Shown: positions 31,003 through 40,475, counted from the first letter of the stretch. The stretch is 44,871 nucleotides of DNA from Anaerolineae bacterium (GCA_016929775.1 JAFGIE010000138.1:1-44871), one strand, 5' to 3'. Translations and numbers: made by a program. The notes: generated from the sequence alone by a model not told the origin.

Positions 31003-32972
31003 GCGCTCTCATCGAGGGGCGCCGATGCGGTGCCGTCCTGCGCGCCGACCAGGAACTGCCGCTCGTATAGGTCGCGGTACAGCCCGCCCCGCGCGAGCAG
31101 GGCTTCGTGCGTGCCGCGCTGCACCAGGCGTCCACCGTCGATGACCAAGATCTGGTCGGCGGACAGGATCGTGCTGAGGCGATGCGCGATCACCAGGCTG
31201 GTGCGTCCCTCCATGACCCGCTCCAGGGCGCGCTGGATCAGGGCCTCGCTCTCAGAGTCGAGATGGCTCGTCGCCTCGTCCAGGATCAGCACGCGCGGGT
31301 CCTTGAGCACGACCCGGGCGATCGCGACGCGCTGCTTCTCGCCGCCCGAGAGGCGATACCCTCGCTCGCCGACGATGGTGTCGTAGCCCTGTGGCAGGCT
31401 TGCGATGAAGCTGTGGATGTTGGCAGCCTGGCACGCCGCTTCCAGCTCTCTCGTTGTCGCTTCGGGCTTGGCGTACAGCAGGTTGGCCCGGATCGTGTCG
31501 TGAAAGAGATAGGTCTCTTGCGTGACCATGCCGATCTGGTCGGACAGGGACCGGATCGCGATCTGGCGCAGGTCGTGCCCGTCGAGCAGGATCTGGCCCG
31601 CGGTCGGGTCGTAGAGACGGGGGACGAGGTAGGTGATCGTTGTCTTGCCCGCCCCGCTGGGCCCAACCAGCGCCGTCAACTGGCCCGGCAGCATCTCAAA
31701 GCTGATCCCCTGCAGCGCGAACTGCTCATCGCCGGCGCCCGCGCGGGGCAGGTCCCCCTCTCGCGCGGGCGCTCCGCCGCTCTTGGTCACCTCGGGCCCG
31801 CCGCCGCGCCGTCCGCGGCGCTCGACCTCCTGCAGCGCTGCCGCGCCGTCCCTGCTCAGGTCATAGCCAAAGGACACGTCCACGAACTGCACGTGTCCCT
31901 CGCACTGTGTCAACACCAGGGCAGCGGGCTGGTCATCGACCTCGACGGGTAAGTCGAGCACCTCAAACACGCGCTCAAAGCTGACTAGGCTGGTGGCAAA
32001 CTCGACCCGCGCGTTCGTCAGGGCGGTCAGCGGGCGATAGAGCTGGGTCAGGTAGGTGCTAAAGGCGACGATGGTCCCGATCGTGAACGCGCCGCGCAGC
32101 ACCAGGTGACCGCCCAACCAGAACACGAGCGCCGTGCCCATGGCGCCGACCAGCCCGAGGCCCATAAAGAACCAGCGCCCGACGAGGGAACGGCGAACGC
32201 TGATGTCGCGCACCTGGGCTGACCTGTGGGCAAAGGCGCGGACCTCGTCGTCCTTGCGCCCAAAGATCTTGACTAGCAGGGCGCCGCTGACGTTGAGCGT
32301 CTCGTTCATCAGCGCGTTCATCTCGGCTTGGAACTGCATATACTCGCGCGTGATGCCCCGCAGTACGCGGCCCATCCGGCGCGAGGGCAGGATAAAGAGA
32401 GGGAGGATGATCACGCCGATCAGCGTCAGCCGCCATTCAAGCGAGATCATGACAGCCAATGTGGTGATCAGGGAAATGATGTTGGTGACCAGGCTGATCA
32501 GGGTCCCCGTGACCGCGCTCTGCGCGCCGCTGACGTCGTTGTTGAGCCGCGACATCATCTCCCCGGTCTTGGTATGGGTGAAAAAGCGCAGGCTCATGCG
32601 TTGCAGGTGTGCATAGAGCTGCTGCCGGAGGTCGCAGATGATGCCCTCGCCGACGTTCGAGCTGAGATAGCGCTGCGCAACCTGGATCAGCCCGGTCAGC
32701 ACGGGCAGGCCAAAGAGTCCCAGCGCCAACAGGTTCAGACGCGCGGCGTCCTTGTTTGGCAGGGCGTTGTCCAGCAGATCGCGGTACAGCAGAGGAGAGA
32801 TCAGGTTGAGCAGGGAAACCGACGTGATCGACAGCATCAACAGCAGGACCTTGAACCGATAAGGACGCGCATAGTGTGCGACGCGTTTCAGCAGCGCCCA
32901 ACTGATCTCGGGGCGATCCTGTTCCTCATCGTATCGCAGGTACGACCGCCATCCTGCGCCGTGCATACCCAT
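30969..32972 (-). CDS. ABC exporter, fused permease and ATPase
   Basis: This 667-residue MsbA/multidrug-type half-transporter is expected to dimerise. The transmembrane domain spans about 30-350 with six helices. The nucleotide-binding domain has Walker A GPSGAGKTT, Q-loop VTQETYLFHDTI, signature LSGGEKQR, Walker B VLILDEATS and the switch His in AHRLS. A stretch of about 45 charged, Gly-rich residues (roughly 405-450) is inserted at the start of the ATPase domain, between the strand ending 'DVSFGYD' and 'FALQGISFEM', where relatives have a few residues. ATG 32972 after GAGG was chosen; the frame is open to 33014. The substrate is not evident; neighbouring glycosyltransferase and sugar kinase genes allow a lipid-linked sugar. 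Confidence 0.9.
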   Translation of the reverse strand: MGMHGAGWRSYLRYDEEQDRPEISWALLKRVAHYARPYRFKVLLLMLSITSVSLLNLISPLLYRDLLDNALPNKDAARLNLLALGLFGLPVLTGLIQVAQRYLSSNVGEGIICDLRQQLYAHLQRMSLRFFTHTKTGEMMSRLNNDVSGAQSAVTGTLISLVTNIISLITTLAVMISLEWRLTLIGVIILPLFILPSRRMGRVLRGITREYMQFQAEMNALMNETLNVSGALLVKIFGRKDDEVRAFAHRSAQVRDISVRRSLVGRWFFMGLGLVGAMGTALVFWLGGHLVLRGAFTIGTIVAFSTYLTQLYRPLTALTNARVEFATSLVSFERVFEVLDLPVEVDDQPAALVLTQCEGHVQFVDVSFGYDLSRDGAAALQEVERRGRRGGGPEVTKSGGAPAREGDLPRAGAGDEQFALQGISFEMLPGQLTALVGPSGAGKTTITYLVPRLYDPTAGQILLDGHDLRQIAIRSLSDQIGMVTQETYLFHDTIRANLLYAKPEATTRELEAACQAANIHSFIASLPQGYDTIVGERGYRLSGGEKQRVAIARVVLKDPRVLILDEATSHLDSESEALIQRALERVMEGRTSLVIAHRLSTILSADQILVIDGGRLVQRGTHEALLARGGLYRDLYERQFLVGAQDGTASAPLDESATPPGEPESAP

Positions 32973-33074
32973 CTTGCCTCGCTTTCTACTCGGCCTTGCC
33001 GTCCGGCGGACCACTCGCCTGCAACCGCTCCCTGCTCAGGCGCGATGTACAGGGGCACGCGGCTGTCCTGGAGA

Positions 33075-34520
33075 TCAGTCGCGCACGCAAAAAACGACCT
33101 CCGCCCACGGCTCTTCCGTCCGCTCGCCGCCGAGCGCGGGCACGCGGAAAAGATGCGGGTCGTCGAGGAACGCATCCAGCGCGGCGCGCAACCGGTCATA
33201 GTCCCGCCGCAGCTGCCACGTCCGGTCGGGGTGCTGCAGGTCGGCAAGGACGACAAACAGGCGGTTCGCGGCGTGATAGCGTCCCTGGTTCGACTGGTGC
33301 GCATAGAGCCAAGCGGCGAGATGCTCTGGGTGGGCGCGCGCATAGGCCAGATCGCGCGGATAGCGCTCGGGCAGATGCGTGAGCTTGAGATCGAAGCCTA
33401 CGTCGTCCAGGTAGAGGTCCACCGTGTGGTGGAACGGGTCTGGCTCTGGGCGCGTGCGCGCGTGGGCGAGGAGCATGTCGAGCACGATCTGGTGCGTGCA
33501 ATAGTTGTACCAGCGGTGCAGCACGTAGGCGCCGAACGCCTTGAGCGGAAAGCCGTGCTCGCCGGCGATGCGCCGCGTGTGGCGCCGCAGCTCGTACAGG
33601 GTGTGCGTCGCATAGATGAACCGGCTCGCCCGGTCCCAGGCGTCGTCCTGTACGCGGGGCCAAGGCGGCATGCGCCGCACGCGGAGCAGTTCCTGCCTGA
33701 CGTCGGGCGCGGCGTCGGGCTTTTGGAGCACGATCACGTACTCGTGCTTAAAGATATAGTACCCGCCCGCCAGGGCGCGGTAGCGCCACAGATTGGCGCT
33801 GCGGCCCTTGCCACGCTCGTTTCCCTCGATGTTCTTGACGACGATCGCCTTGACCCGGAAGCCAGCGCGCTGTGCGCGTTCCATGCACCGGAACCCCAGC
33901 GGGATCAGTTCGCCCTTCTCGTACTTGTCGCCGATCACGAGCACGCCGTACCGTCCGGGCGCGAGCAGGTCGTAGCAGTGGCGGGCGACCGTCTCGAAGC
34001 GATCCAAAAAGTCGTCGACCGTCGCTGCGTTCGACAGGTCGTCGGACGACTCGCCAAAGCGGATGATGTCGTGGTAGGGCGGGTGGAGCACCACCAGCTG
34101 GGCGTGCGTCTCGCCCCAGCGCGCCAGGACGGCGCGCACGCGCTCGGCGGTCTCGACGCGTGTGCTGTCGCCCTGCAGCACGCAGATCTCGCGATCGAGG
34201 CGCTGCGGATCGATCTTGGCGCGGACGTGGGCGACCAGGTCGGGCTTGAGCTCGACGCCGATGCAGCGCCGCTGCATGCGCACTGCCTCGATCGCCGAGG
34301 TCCCTGCGCCGAGGAAGGGGTCGACGACCACGTCCCCTTTGCGCGTGTAGCGGGTATAGATCTGGGTCGCGATCTGCGGGATGTAGTTGCCGTGGTAGTC
34401 GAGCTCGTGCCCGCCCGTCCTGTCTCGGCTGTCAAACAGCCACAGCGAGTCGGTATAGATCTCGTCATAGTCCCGCCAGCGCTCCAGGTCCATGTCGCTG
34501 AAGGGGGGCGTCTTGGTCAA
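33075..34520 (-). CDS. DNA methyltransferase with extra C-terminal domain (possible restriction-methylation fusion)
   Basis: In this 481-residue protein residues 30-270 form an N4-cytosine/N6-adenine amino-methyltransferase: 'YHGNYIPQIATQIYTRYTRKGDVVVDPFLGAGTSAIEA' with SAM motif DPFLGAGT (67-74) ahead of the catalytic motif HPPY (146-149, usually D/S/N-PPY). The remaining ~200 residues are not methyltransferase. They include 'HRWYNYCTHQIVLDML', 'DVGFDLKLTHLP' (373-384, a D-x-K pattern) and 'QSNQGRYHAANRLFVVLAD' (409-427), which together resemble a PD-(D/E)xK nuclease core. No separate restriction or specificity gene is adjacent. TTG 34520 has AGGAG upstream; ATG 34493 is a second choice. The methyltransferase call is firm, the nuclease reading tentative. 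Confidence 0.8.
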   Translation of the reverse strand: MTKTPPFSDMDLERWRDYDEIYTDSLWLFDSRDRTGGHELDYHGNYIPQIATQIYTRYTRKGDVVVDPFLGAGTSAIEAVRMQRRCIGVELKPDLVAHVRAKIDPQRLDREICVLQGDSTRVETAERVRAVLARWGETHAQLVVLHPPYHDIIRFGESSDDLSNAATVDDFLDRFETVARHCYDLLAPGRYGVLVIGDKYEKGELIPLGFRCMERAQRAGFRVKAIVVKNIEGNERGKGRSANLWRYRALAGGYYIFKHEYVIVLQKPDAAPDVRQELLRVRRMPPWPRVQDDAWDRASRFIYATHTLYELRRHTRRIAGEHGFPLKAFGAYVLHRWYNYCTHQIVLDMLLAHARTRPEPDPFHHTVDLYLDDVGFDLKLTHLPERYPRDLAYARAHPEHLAAWLYAHQSNQGRYHAANRLFVVLADLQHPDRTWQLRRDYDRLRAALDAFLDDPHLFRVPALGGERTEEPWAEVVFCVRD

Positions 34521-34556
34521 TCTCGTGCTCCTATCGCTGCGCGCGCACTCTCCTCG

Positions 34557-35531
34557 CTATGGATTGACACGCGCTGGCAGCGGTTCGCCGCGCACGCCGG
34601 CGATCAGGTTCTGCGCCGCGATCTCAGCCATCCGCGTCCGTGTGGCGATGCTGGCGCTGGCGATGTGCGGGACGACGATGCAGTTGGGCAGGGTGACCAG
34701 CGGGCTGTCCGCCTCGATCGGTTCGGGCTCGGTGACGTCGAGCGCCGCGTAGGCGATCTCGCCCTCGACGAGCGCGTGGTGCAGGGCCTGCGGATCGACC
34801 ACCGGTCCGCGCGAGGTGTTGACCAGGATCGCCGACGGCTTCATCTTGTGCAGGGCATCGGTGCTGATCATGTGATGCGTTTCGGGCAGGAGCGGCACGT
34901 GCAGGCTCACAAAGTCCGACTGGGCGAGCAGCGTGTCAAAGTCGACCGAGCGCGCCCCCAGCGCTTCCACGTCGGGGTCGTCGGGGCCGACGAGGGGGTC
35001 GTAGTAGAGGATCTCCATCTCGAACCCCTGCGCGCGGCGCGCCACCGCTCTCCCGATCCGGCCAAAGCCCACCACCCCTAGCGTGGCGTGGTGGATGTCG
35101 CGCCCCAGGAGCAGCGTGGGCCCCCACGTCCGCCACTTGCCGGCGCGGACATAGTCCACGCCCTCGGCAACGCGGCGCGCGGCAGCCATGAGCAGCGCGA
35201 AGGCCAGGTCTGCCGTGGTATCCGTCAGCACGCCCGGCGTGTTGCCCACCGCGATCCCGCGCGCCGTCGCGGCGTCGACGTCGACGTTGTTATAGCCGAC
35301 CGCATAGTTTGAGATCACCTTGAGCTGGGGACCGGCGGCATCCATAAGCGCGCTGTCGACCCGGTCGGTCAGGAGCGCGAGCAGTCCGTCTATCCCGCGT
35401 ACCTTTTCCAGGAGCACCTCGCGCGGCGGCGGGGTCTCTCCCTCCCAGATCTCGGCGTCGCACGCCTCGCGTACCAGGCGCAAGCCGCCTTCGGGGATGA
35501 TCCGTGTGACATAGACACGTGGTCGGTCCAT
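34557..35531 (-). CDS. D-2-hydroxyacid dehydrogenase (glyoxylate/hydroxypyruvate reductase type)
   Basis: This 324-residue NAD(P)-dependent oxidoreductase has the nucleotide loop [15 protein letters not shown] and the catalytic Arg in '[12 protein letters not shown]', Glu in 'DVTEPEPIE' and His in 'VPHIASAS'. Sequence features '[46 protein letters not shown]' match glyoxylate/hydroxypyruvate reductases rather than lactate or phosphoglycerate dehydrogenases. It would produce glycolate or glycerate; the glycerate 2-kinase elsewhere in this window would fit that pathway. ATG 35531 has GGAGAGGAG upstream. It lies 14 bases after the DUF1846 gene and 36 before the methyltransferase gene. Confidence 0.9.
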   Translation of the reverse strand: MDRPRVYVTRIIPEGGLRLVREACDAEIWEGETPPPREVLLEKVRGIDGLLALLTDRVDSALMDAAGPQLKVISNYAVGYNNVDVDAATARGIAVGNTPGVLTDTTADLAFALLMAAARRVAEGVDYVRAGKWRTWGPTLLLGRDIHHATLGVVGFGRIGRAVARRAQGFEMEILYYDPLVGPDDPDVEALGARSVDFDTLLAQSDFVSLHVPLLPETHHMISTDALHKMKPSAILVNTSRGPVVDPQALHHALVEGEIAYAALDVTEPEPIEADSPLVTLPNCIVVPHIASASIATRTRMAEIAAQNLIAGVRGEPLPARVNP

Positions 35532-35545
35532 TGCTATCTCCTCTC

Positions 35546-37060
35546 CTAGCTCACATACAGGGACTTGGACGAGAACTCGGGGTCGCTGGTCACGTGCAAG
35601 CCCAGCTGGCGCAGCGCCTCAGCGTCGCCCGGCGTTGGGATGTGCGTGATGTGCACCTCGCACCCGTGGAGCTCGCGCAGCTTGCGGCTTGCCAGGTCGG
35701 CGGAGGGATTGATCGCCGCGCTGATGCCCAGCGCGATCAGCATCTCCCCCAGGTCCAGGCTCAGCGAGCGCCCGTTGAGGATGTCCCGCTTGAAATGGGT
35801 GACGGACTCGAGGATGTGGGGTGAGAGGAGGTGCATCGCATCTGGAATGCCGGCGAGGTGCTTGGCTGCGTTCAAGATCATGCTCGCGGGCGCGTGCATG
35901 AGCGGCGACGCCCGCCCCGTGATCAGGGCGCCATCGCGCAGCTCGATCGCGGCGCACGTGACGATGCCCTCCCCGTCCTGCCCCTCGGTCATGTACTGCG
36001 CAGCCTTGCGCCGCGCCGGAAGCACGACCCGCCGGTCTTCGGGCGCCAAACCGAGGTCGTCCATCAGCAGTTCGAGCCGCTGTACCGTGCCGCGATCGGT
36101 AAGGCCCATCGCGTACTCGCAGGCGTAGCGAAAGTAGCGGCGGATCACCTCTTGCCGCGCCGCCTCGCGGACTGCCGCATCGTCGATGATCCCAAAGCCC
36201 GCGCAGTTGACGCCCATGTCGGTTGGCGAGCGGTAGATCGATGGCGCACCCGTGATCCGCTCCAGGATCCGGCGCAGGAGGGGGAAGGCCTCGATGTCCC
36301 GGTTATAGTTGACTGTGCGCTCGTTGTACGCCTCGAGGTGAAAGTGGTCGATCATGTTCACGTCGCGCAGGTCGGCGGTTGCGGCTTCGTAGGCGACGTT
36401 GACCTCGTGCTTGAGGGGCAGGTTCCAGATCGGGAAGGTCTCGAACTTGGCATAGCTTGCTTCTCGCCCGCGCCTGTACTCGTGATAGAGCTGCGAGAGA
36501 CAGGTCGCCAGCTTGCCGCTGCCTGGACCAGGCCCGGTGACGACGACGATCGGTCGCTGCGTCTCGATGTACTCGTTGGCGCCGTATCCCTCGCTGCTGA
36601 CCACAGTGTCGATGTCGGTCGGGTAGCCCTTGGTGTAGCGGTGGGTGTACACCTGGACGCCGCGCCGCTCCAGCTTGTGCTTGAACGCCGTCGCGGCGGG
36701 CTGGTTCTCGTAGCGCGTGATCACGACTGCGCGCACGTTCACATCCCACTCGGCGAGGGCGTCGATCATGCGCAGCGCGTCCGAGTCGTAGGTGATCCCA
36801 AAGTCGCCGCGCACCTTGCGCCGCTCGATGTCCTCGGCATAGATGCACAGGATCACGTCGACGTCGTCCTTGAGCTGGCTCAGGAGCTGCATCTTGACGT
36901 TGGGGTGGTAGCCGGGGAGCACGCGGGAGGCGTGATAGTCGTGCACCAGCTTGCCTCCGAACTCGAGGTACAGCTTGCTGTAGCCCTGCACGTGGCTCAA
37001 GATCGCCGCCGTCTGCTCCCGCAGGTACTTTTGGTTGTCAAAGCCGATCCGGATGGGCAT
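35546..37060 (-). CDS. DUF1846 / UPF0371 family protein
   Basis: This 504-residue cytoplasmic protein of a family with no established biochemical function aligns from end to end with the family. It starts '[20 protein letters not shown]', followed by '[25 protein letters not shown]'. A glycine-rich loop '[24 protein letters not shown]' (about 173-196) resembles a nucleotide-binding site, and '[17 protein letters not shown]' and '[14 protein letters not shown]'-like segments follow. The P-loop-like GPGSGK suggests an ATP-dependent enzyme. ATG 37060 is preceded by AGGAAAG, ten bases after the HIT gene. Confidence 0.9.
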   Translation of the reverse strand: MPIRIGFDNQKYLREQTAAILSHVQGYSKLYLEFGGKLVHDYHASRVLPGYHPNVKMQLLSQLKDDVDVILCIYAEDIERRKVRGDFGITYDSDALRMIDALAEWDVNVRAVVITRYENQPAATAFKHKLERRGVQVYTHRYTKGYPTDIDTVVSSEGYGANEYIETQRPIVVVTGPGPGSGKLATCLSQLYHEYRRGREASYAKFETFPIWNLPLKHEVNVAYEAATADLRDVNMIDHFHLEAYNERTVNYNRDIEAFPLLRRILERITGAPSIYRSPTDMGVNCAGFGIIDDAAVREAARQEVIRRYFRYACEYAMGLTDRGTVQRLELLMDDLGLAPEDRRVVLPARRKAAQYMTEGQDGEGIVTCAAIELRDGALITGRASPLMHAPASMILNAAKHLAGIPDAMHLLSPHILESVTHFKRDILNGRSLSLDLGEMLIALGISAAINPSADLASRKLRELHGCEVHITHIPTPGDAEALRQLGLHVTSDPEFSSKSLYVS

Positions 37061-37069
37061 CTTGCTTTC

Positions 37070-37504
37070 CTATCGCTGGGCAGCCCCTGGCTCTTGCGCC
37101 TTCGGGTGCAGCGTAGGCTCACTCTCACGTTCGGACACCAGGTGGAAGTGCAGGTGCGGCACCTCTTGGTATGTCCCACCGTTGACGATCAGGCGGTAGC
37201 CGCCCCCTTCCAGCCCCAACTCGCGCACCAAGGCCTGCACCGTCTCCAGCAGGTCGCGCATGAGGTCCGTTGCGTCGGCGGGCAGCGCCATGAGGGATGC
37301 GTACGCCCCCTTGGGCACCAGCAGGATGTGCGTTCGATAGCTGGGCTGCGGATGGTAGAACGCGATCAAGGTCTCTGTTTCGCGCAGCCGGCGCACCGGT
37401 AGCAAGTCACTCATGTGTGCCAATGCCCAGTTCAGTACCGCGCCGCCCGGGCGCGATCGCGCCAGCCACAGCAAGGCGCGGCGCAGGGCGTGCCCAAGGT
37501 GCAT
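37070..37504 (-). CDS. HIT-family nucleotide-binding protein
   Basis: This 144-residue protein has a histidine-triad motif HLHFHLV (H-x-H-x-H) near residues 122-128. Typical earlier blocks are 'TLIAFYHPQPSYRTHILLVPKGAYASLMAL' and 'GGYRLIVNGG'. HIT proteins hydrolyse or transfer nucleotides from nucleoside phosphoramidates, Ap4A or ADP-sugars. The N-terminal ~40 residues are basic and hydrophobic (ALRRALLWLARSRPGGAVL), unusual for the family, perhaps a membrane-associating helix. ATG 37504 is preceded by AGGA; the frame is open 26 more codons without support. It sits between the radical SAM gene and the DUF1846 gene. Confidence 0.85.
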   Translation of the reverse strand: MHLGHALRRALLWLARSRPGGAVLNWALAHMSDLLPVRRLRETETLIAFYHPQPSYRTHILLVPKGAYASLMALPADATDLMRDLLETVQALVRELGLEGGGYRLIVNGGTYQEVPHLHFHLVSERESEPTLHPKAQEPGAAQR

Positions 37505-37545
37505 CCTACGTTCCTGGCGTCGACGTGAGTCCCCGCCAGGGCTGT

Positions 37546-38490
37546 TCACGTGGTGCGCAGTGCGCGGCGCAGCGCCACGCACATGTCGCAGGCGCCATAG
37601 TATCCCTCGGGATCGAGCGCGATCCCGCGATCGGCGGCAAGGGACGCCAGGGCGCGTACGCCCCCTTCCAGCAGCGCCCGCGTCTCGGGGATCTGGTAGG
37701 GATCATAGCGCTCCAGTATGGCTAACACGTCTTCTCGCGCGGCGTTGCCGATCGAGAGGTCGGGGCAGATCTCGACGTCCCCGTTGGGGGCGATGCCTAC
37801 GCTGCTGATCTGGTCCAGCGGGCTCGTGTAGGGCATGTTGCCGCACATGCCATCTGGCGCGGGCACGCGCGGGGGCAGGTATGCCGCCAGGTGCTCCACG
37901 GCGTGGCCCCACGGCTGCACAACGTTGCCGGGATCCCGCACGATGGGCAGGTGAGAGAGCGCCGCCAGCACCTCCCGCGTGCGCTGGTTCCACGGGTTAT
38001 CGTGATCGGCGGACACCACCCAGCACGGGTTCCAAAAGAGGCCCTCGATCCCGGCGTCGAGCAGCGCACGTGCGTTGCGCTCGACGACCTCGACCGGGAT
38101 GTGTTCCTGGTGAAAGGCGTCGACCGAGATGCCGATGTCGTTCACGCCGCTCGCTGCCAGGCCCCGGGCGACCTCGTGGAACGCCTTCTCGTCGCGAGGC
38201 CAACCGGCGTTGGTGAGCACTGAACGGCGCGCGATCCCGCATGCCCGAGCGGTGGCGTGGATGGCGCACACCGTGTCGGGGTAAAGGAGTGGCTCGCCGC
38301 CCCAAGTCATGGTCGAATGCACCGCGTGGACGCCGGCGATGCGCTTCACGATCTGCACGCCGAGCGCAGCATCGAGCGCCGCCGGGTGTGCAGTGCGCAG
38401 GGCGTCATCGACCTGGCAGTGTGCACAGTGGCTGTTGCAGCGGTAAGTGACCGCAAACTCGATGCGCTCGATGTGGATGTATGCGTTCAC
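37546..38490 (-). CDS. radical SAM protein with extra C-terminal cysteines
   Basis: This 314-residue protein has the radical SAM cluster motif C18-x3-C22-x2-C25 (CNSHCAHC) and the GGE motif in 'WGGEPLLYPD' (64-73), which contacts SAM. The C-terminal third has C216, C242, C301 and C304 ('MCGN', 'EICPD', 'ACDMC'), suggesting one auxiliary iron-sulfur cluster like the SPASM/twitch enzymes that modify peptides or proteins. No short precursor peptide was found beside it. GTG 38490 has AGGGG upstream. It is followed 41 bases later by the HIT gene. The substrate is unknown. Confidence 0.85.
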   Translation of the reverse strand: MNAYIHIERIEFAVTYRCNSHCAHCQVDDALRTAHPAALDAALGVQIVKRIAGVHAVHSTMTWGGEPLLYPDTVCAIHATARACGIARRSVLTNAGWPRDEKAFHEVARGLAASGVNDIGISVDAFHQEHIPVEVVERNARALLDAGIEGLFWNPCWVVSADHDNPWNQRTREVLAALSHLPIVRDPGNVVQPWGHAVEHLAAYLPPRVPAPDGMCGNMPYTSPLDQISSVGIAPNGDVEICPDLSIGNAAREDVLAILERYDPYQIPETRALLEGGVRALASLAADRGIALDPEGYYGACDMCVALRRALRTT

Positions 38491-38606
38491 GTCGCCCCTC
38501 TCTCAAGTTGTGTGGGCCTTGGCTGCCGACGCCAATCCGTCCCGTTCGGGAGCGCCGTCTCGCCGCTCGCTGTCCTGTCCCGGCGGATTCCGCAGGTGCG
38601 CGATCA

Positions 38607-38691
38607 GCGCACCGCGCACGGGGCAGTCCGTCCGGATCCCACGCGTGTCCGGCGCGCCGCGCACGGGACAACCAAGCCGGACTCTATGCGT
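38607..38691 (+). repeat. degenerate tandem repeat at the 3' end of the GHMP kinase gene
   Basis: Bases 38607-38646 match 38652-38691 at 29 of 40 positions with a 45-base period; both contain GCGCACGGG preceded by CC. The second copy overlaps the kinase stop codon, the first lies in the 193-base gap before the radical SAM gene. No hairpin terminator with a T-run was seen in this gap. Confidence 0.5.
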
Positions 38692-39736
38692 CCCAGATGC
38701 GCAGCCCAAAGCGGCTGAGGTAGATCGGGATGTTCTTGAACAGGGGGTTGGCTGCCTCGATCTGGCGGATCATCTCCCGCTTCTGGCTGGACGCATCCCC
38801 GCACAGCAGCGTGATCGATCCACCCTCGCCTCCCGCCCCGTTGACCTTCCAGCCGAGCGCGCCGTGCGCGCGGGCGATGTCGATCACGTGCTGCGCGTCG
38901 GCGCTGACCAGCGCTGAGTTCAGATCGGCTTGCGCCTCGGTGTTGGCGATCATGGAGGCGCCTAGCGCGCAGAAGTCGCCCGCGTAGAGGGCGTTGCGCG
39001 CCATCTCGGGCGTCTTGCGCAGTGGCGTGAGCTTGTGGCAGTCGGGGCCCGCATCCTCTAGTTCTGCGATCACCTTCTCGTGCACCGCCGAAGAGCTGTG
39101 AGACTTGCCCAGAAAGATCAGCAGGAGGCGCCGCTCCAGTTCCCACCAGATCGCGTTCGGCACATAGATCGGCGAGACGGAGGCGTAAGGGTAGGCGTAC
39201 ATGTCGATGTAGTTGATCCCGCCATAGGCGGAGCAGATCTGGTCCTGTATGCCCGACTGCAGGTGGAGGAGGTTGGTCTCGACCACGTGCGCCGCATGGG
39301 CGACCTCGTGCGGCGTCATGCGCCCCGGGGTCAGCACGTCGAGCGCGCCGATCAATGCCACGCTCACGGCGGCGGAGGTGCCGGTCGAGCACCCGGCAGG
39401 GGCCTCGGAGTAGATCGAGATCTGCAGCGCCACGTCCTCCGGGATGCGCATGTACTCGATCGCCGCCTCCAAGAGCGGGTGCCGGTCCCAACCAGGGACC
39501 TCGGGGTGGACGACGTAGCGCTCGCCATAGTTCTCGGCAAAGAGGACGATCCGGTCGTCCTGTGCGCCGCGGGGGTAGACCTCGATCTGGACCTCGACGT
39601 AGGGATAGACGCCGATGTTGAACACGCGCCCATGCCCGGCGAACCAGGTATCAGTCCAGCCGCCGTTGTCGCAGATCCGGATCGGCGCGACGCTGTTGAT
39701 CACGCGCAGGCGGGCGTGGCGGTCTCGGTTGTCCAT
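38684..39736 (-). CDS. GHMP-family sugar kinase
   Basis: This 350-residue kinase of the galactokinase/homoserine/mevalonate/phosphomevalonate family has its ATP-loop motif 'APAGCSTGTSAAVSVALIGAL' at about 111-131. The N-terminal substrate segment is 'PIRICDNGGWTDT' and the C-terminal motif 'WKVNGAGGEGGSITLLC'. The layout resembles D-glycero-D-manno-heptose-7-phosphate kinase (HddA) or fucose-type kinases, which would feed activated sugars to the glycosyltransferases in this region. ATG 39736 has AGGAGG at good spacing. It lies 123 bases downstream of the xpt gene. Exact sugar specificity is not determined. Confidence 0.85.
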   Translation of the reverse strand: MDNRDRHARLRVINSVAPIRICDNGGWTDTWFAGHGRVFNIGVYPYVEVQIEVYPRGAQDDRIVLFAENYGERYVVHPEVPGWDRHPLLEAAIEYMRIPEDVALQISIYSEAPAGCSTGTSAAVSVALIGALDVLTPGRMTPHEVAHAAHVVETNLLHLQSGIQDQICSAYGGINYIDMYAYPYASVSPIYVPNAIWWELERRLLLIFLGKSHSSSAVHEKVIAELEDAGPDCHKLTPLRKTPEMARNALYAGDFCALGASMIANTEAQADLNSALVSADAQHVIDIARAHGALGWKVNGAGGEGGSITLLCGDASSQKREMIRQIEAANPLFKNIPIYLSRFGLRIWDA

Positions 39737-39859
39737 CGTACGTGTCCTCCTGGCAGGCGCATGGTCTGGCGCACACGCGAACGCACGTGCAGACGATCAG
39801 CGCGGTGCACGGGTAGGCCATCCAGCCCGTTGCCCCGGTTGGCGGACGGCGAGGACGCG

Positions 39860-40435
39860 TCAGCAGACGACGAACGAATCGCCGTCCAGGTCGATCTTGG
39901 CAAGGGTGATGATCGGCACGTCGAGCGCAGAGAGGCACGTGCGTCCTCCCTCGAACACCTTTTCGATCACGCAGCCGATGCCGCACAGCGTCGCCCCGCT
40001 CTGCTGGATCAACGCCGCGATCGCGCCGATCGTCAGCCCGGTCGCCAGAAAGTCGTCGATCAGCAGCACGCGATCGGTCGGGAGCAGGTACTCGGGCGAG
40101 ATCATGAGCTGCACGATGCCCCCCTTGGTGTGGCTCGGGGCTTCAGCCAGGTAGAAGCCATTCGGCATCGTGATCGGGCGATGCTTGCGCGCATAGACCA
40201 TGGGCACGTTGAGGGCCTGCGCCGTGGCGAGAGCGGGCGCGATGCCGCTGACCTCGGCGGTGACGACCTTGGTCACCGCGCCCACGCCGGCGGCGGCAAA
40301 GCGCGCTGCGAACTCGACGCCGATCGCCATGGTCAGCGCGGGGTCGATCTGGTGGTTGACAAAGCTGTCGACCTTGATGATCCCGTTCCCGATGTAGGTG
40401 CCTTCTGTCCGGATGCGCTCGATCAGTGCTCTCAT
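39860..40435 (-). CDS. xpt: xanthine phosphoribosyltransferase
   Basis: This 191-residue enzyme converts xanthine and PRPP to XMP in purine salvage. The type I phosphoribosyltransferase PRPP loop is 'VLLIDDFLATGLTIGA'. Family-specific blocks are 'NHQIDPALTMAIGVEFAARF', 'VTAEVSGIAPALATAQALNVPMVYARKHRP' and the C-terminal 'IEKVFEGGR'. ATG 40435 was chosen over GTG 40444 because GGAG lies at the right distance. It has its own promoter and a roughly 98-base GC-rich leader; no purine riboswitch core could be recognised there. Confidence 0.92.
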   Translation of the reverse strand: MRALIERIRTEGTYIGNGIIKVDSFVNHQIDPALTMAIGVEFAARFAAAGVGAVTKVVTAEVSGIAPALATAQALNVPMVYARKHRPITMPNGFYLAEAPSHTKGGIVQLMISPEYLLPTDRVLLIDDFLATGLTIGAIAALIQQSGATLCGIGCVIEKVFEGGRTCLSALDVPIITLAKIDLDGDSFVVC

Positions 40436-40475
40436 GCGTCCCACTCCAGGTATCTTGGTTGGTGCAGCCTACGGG

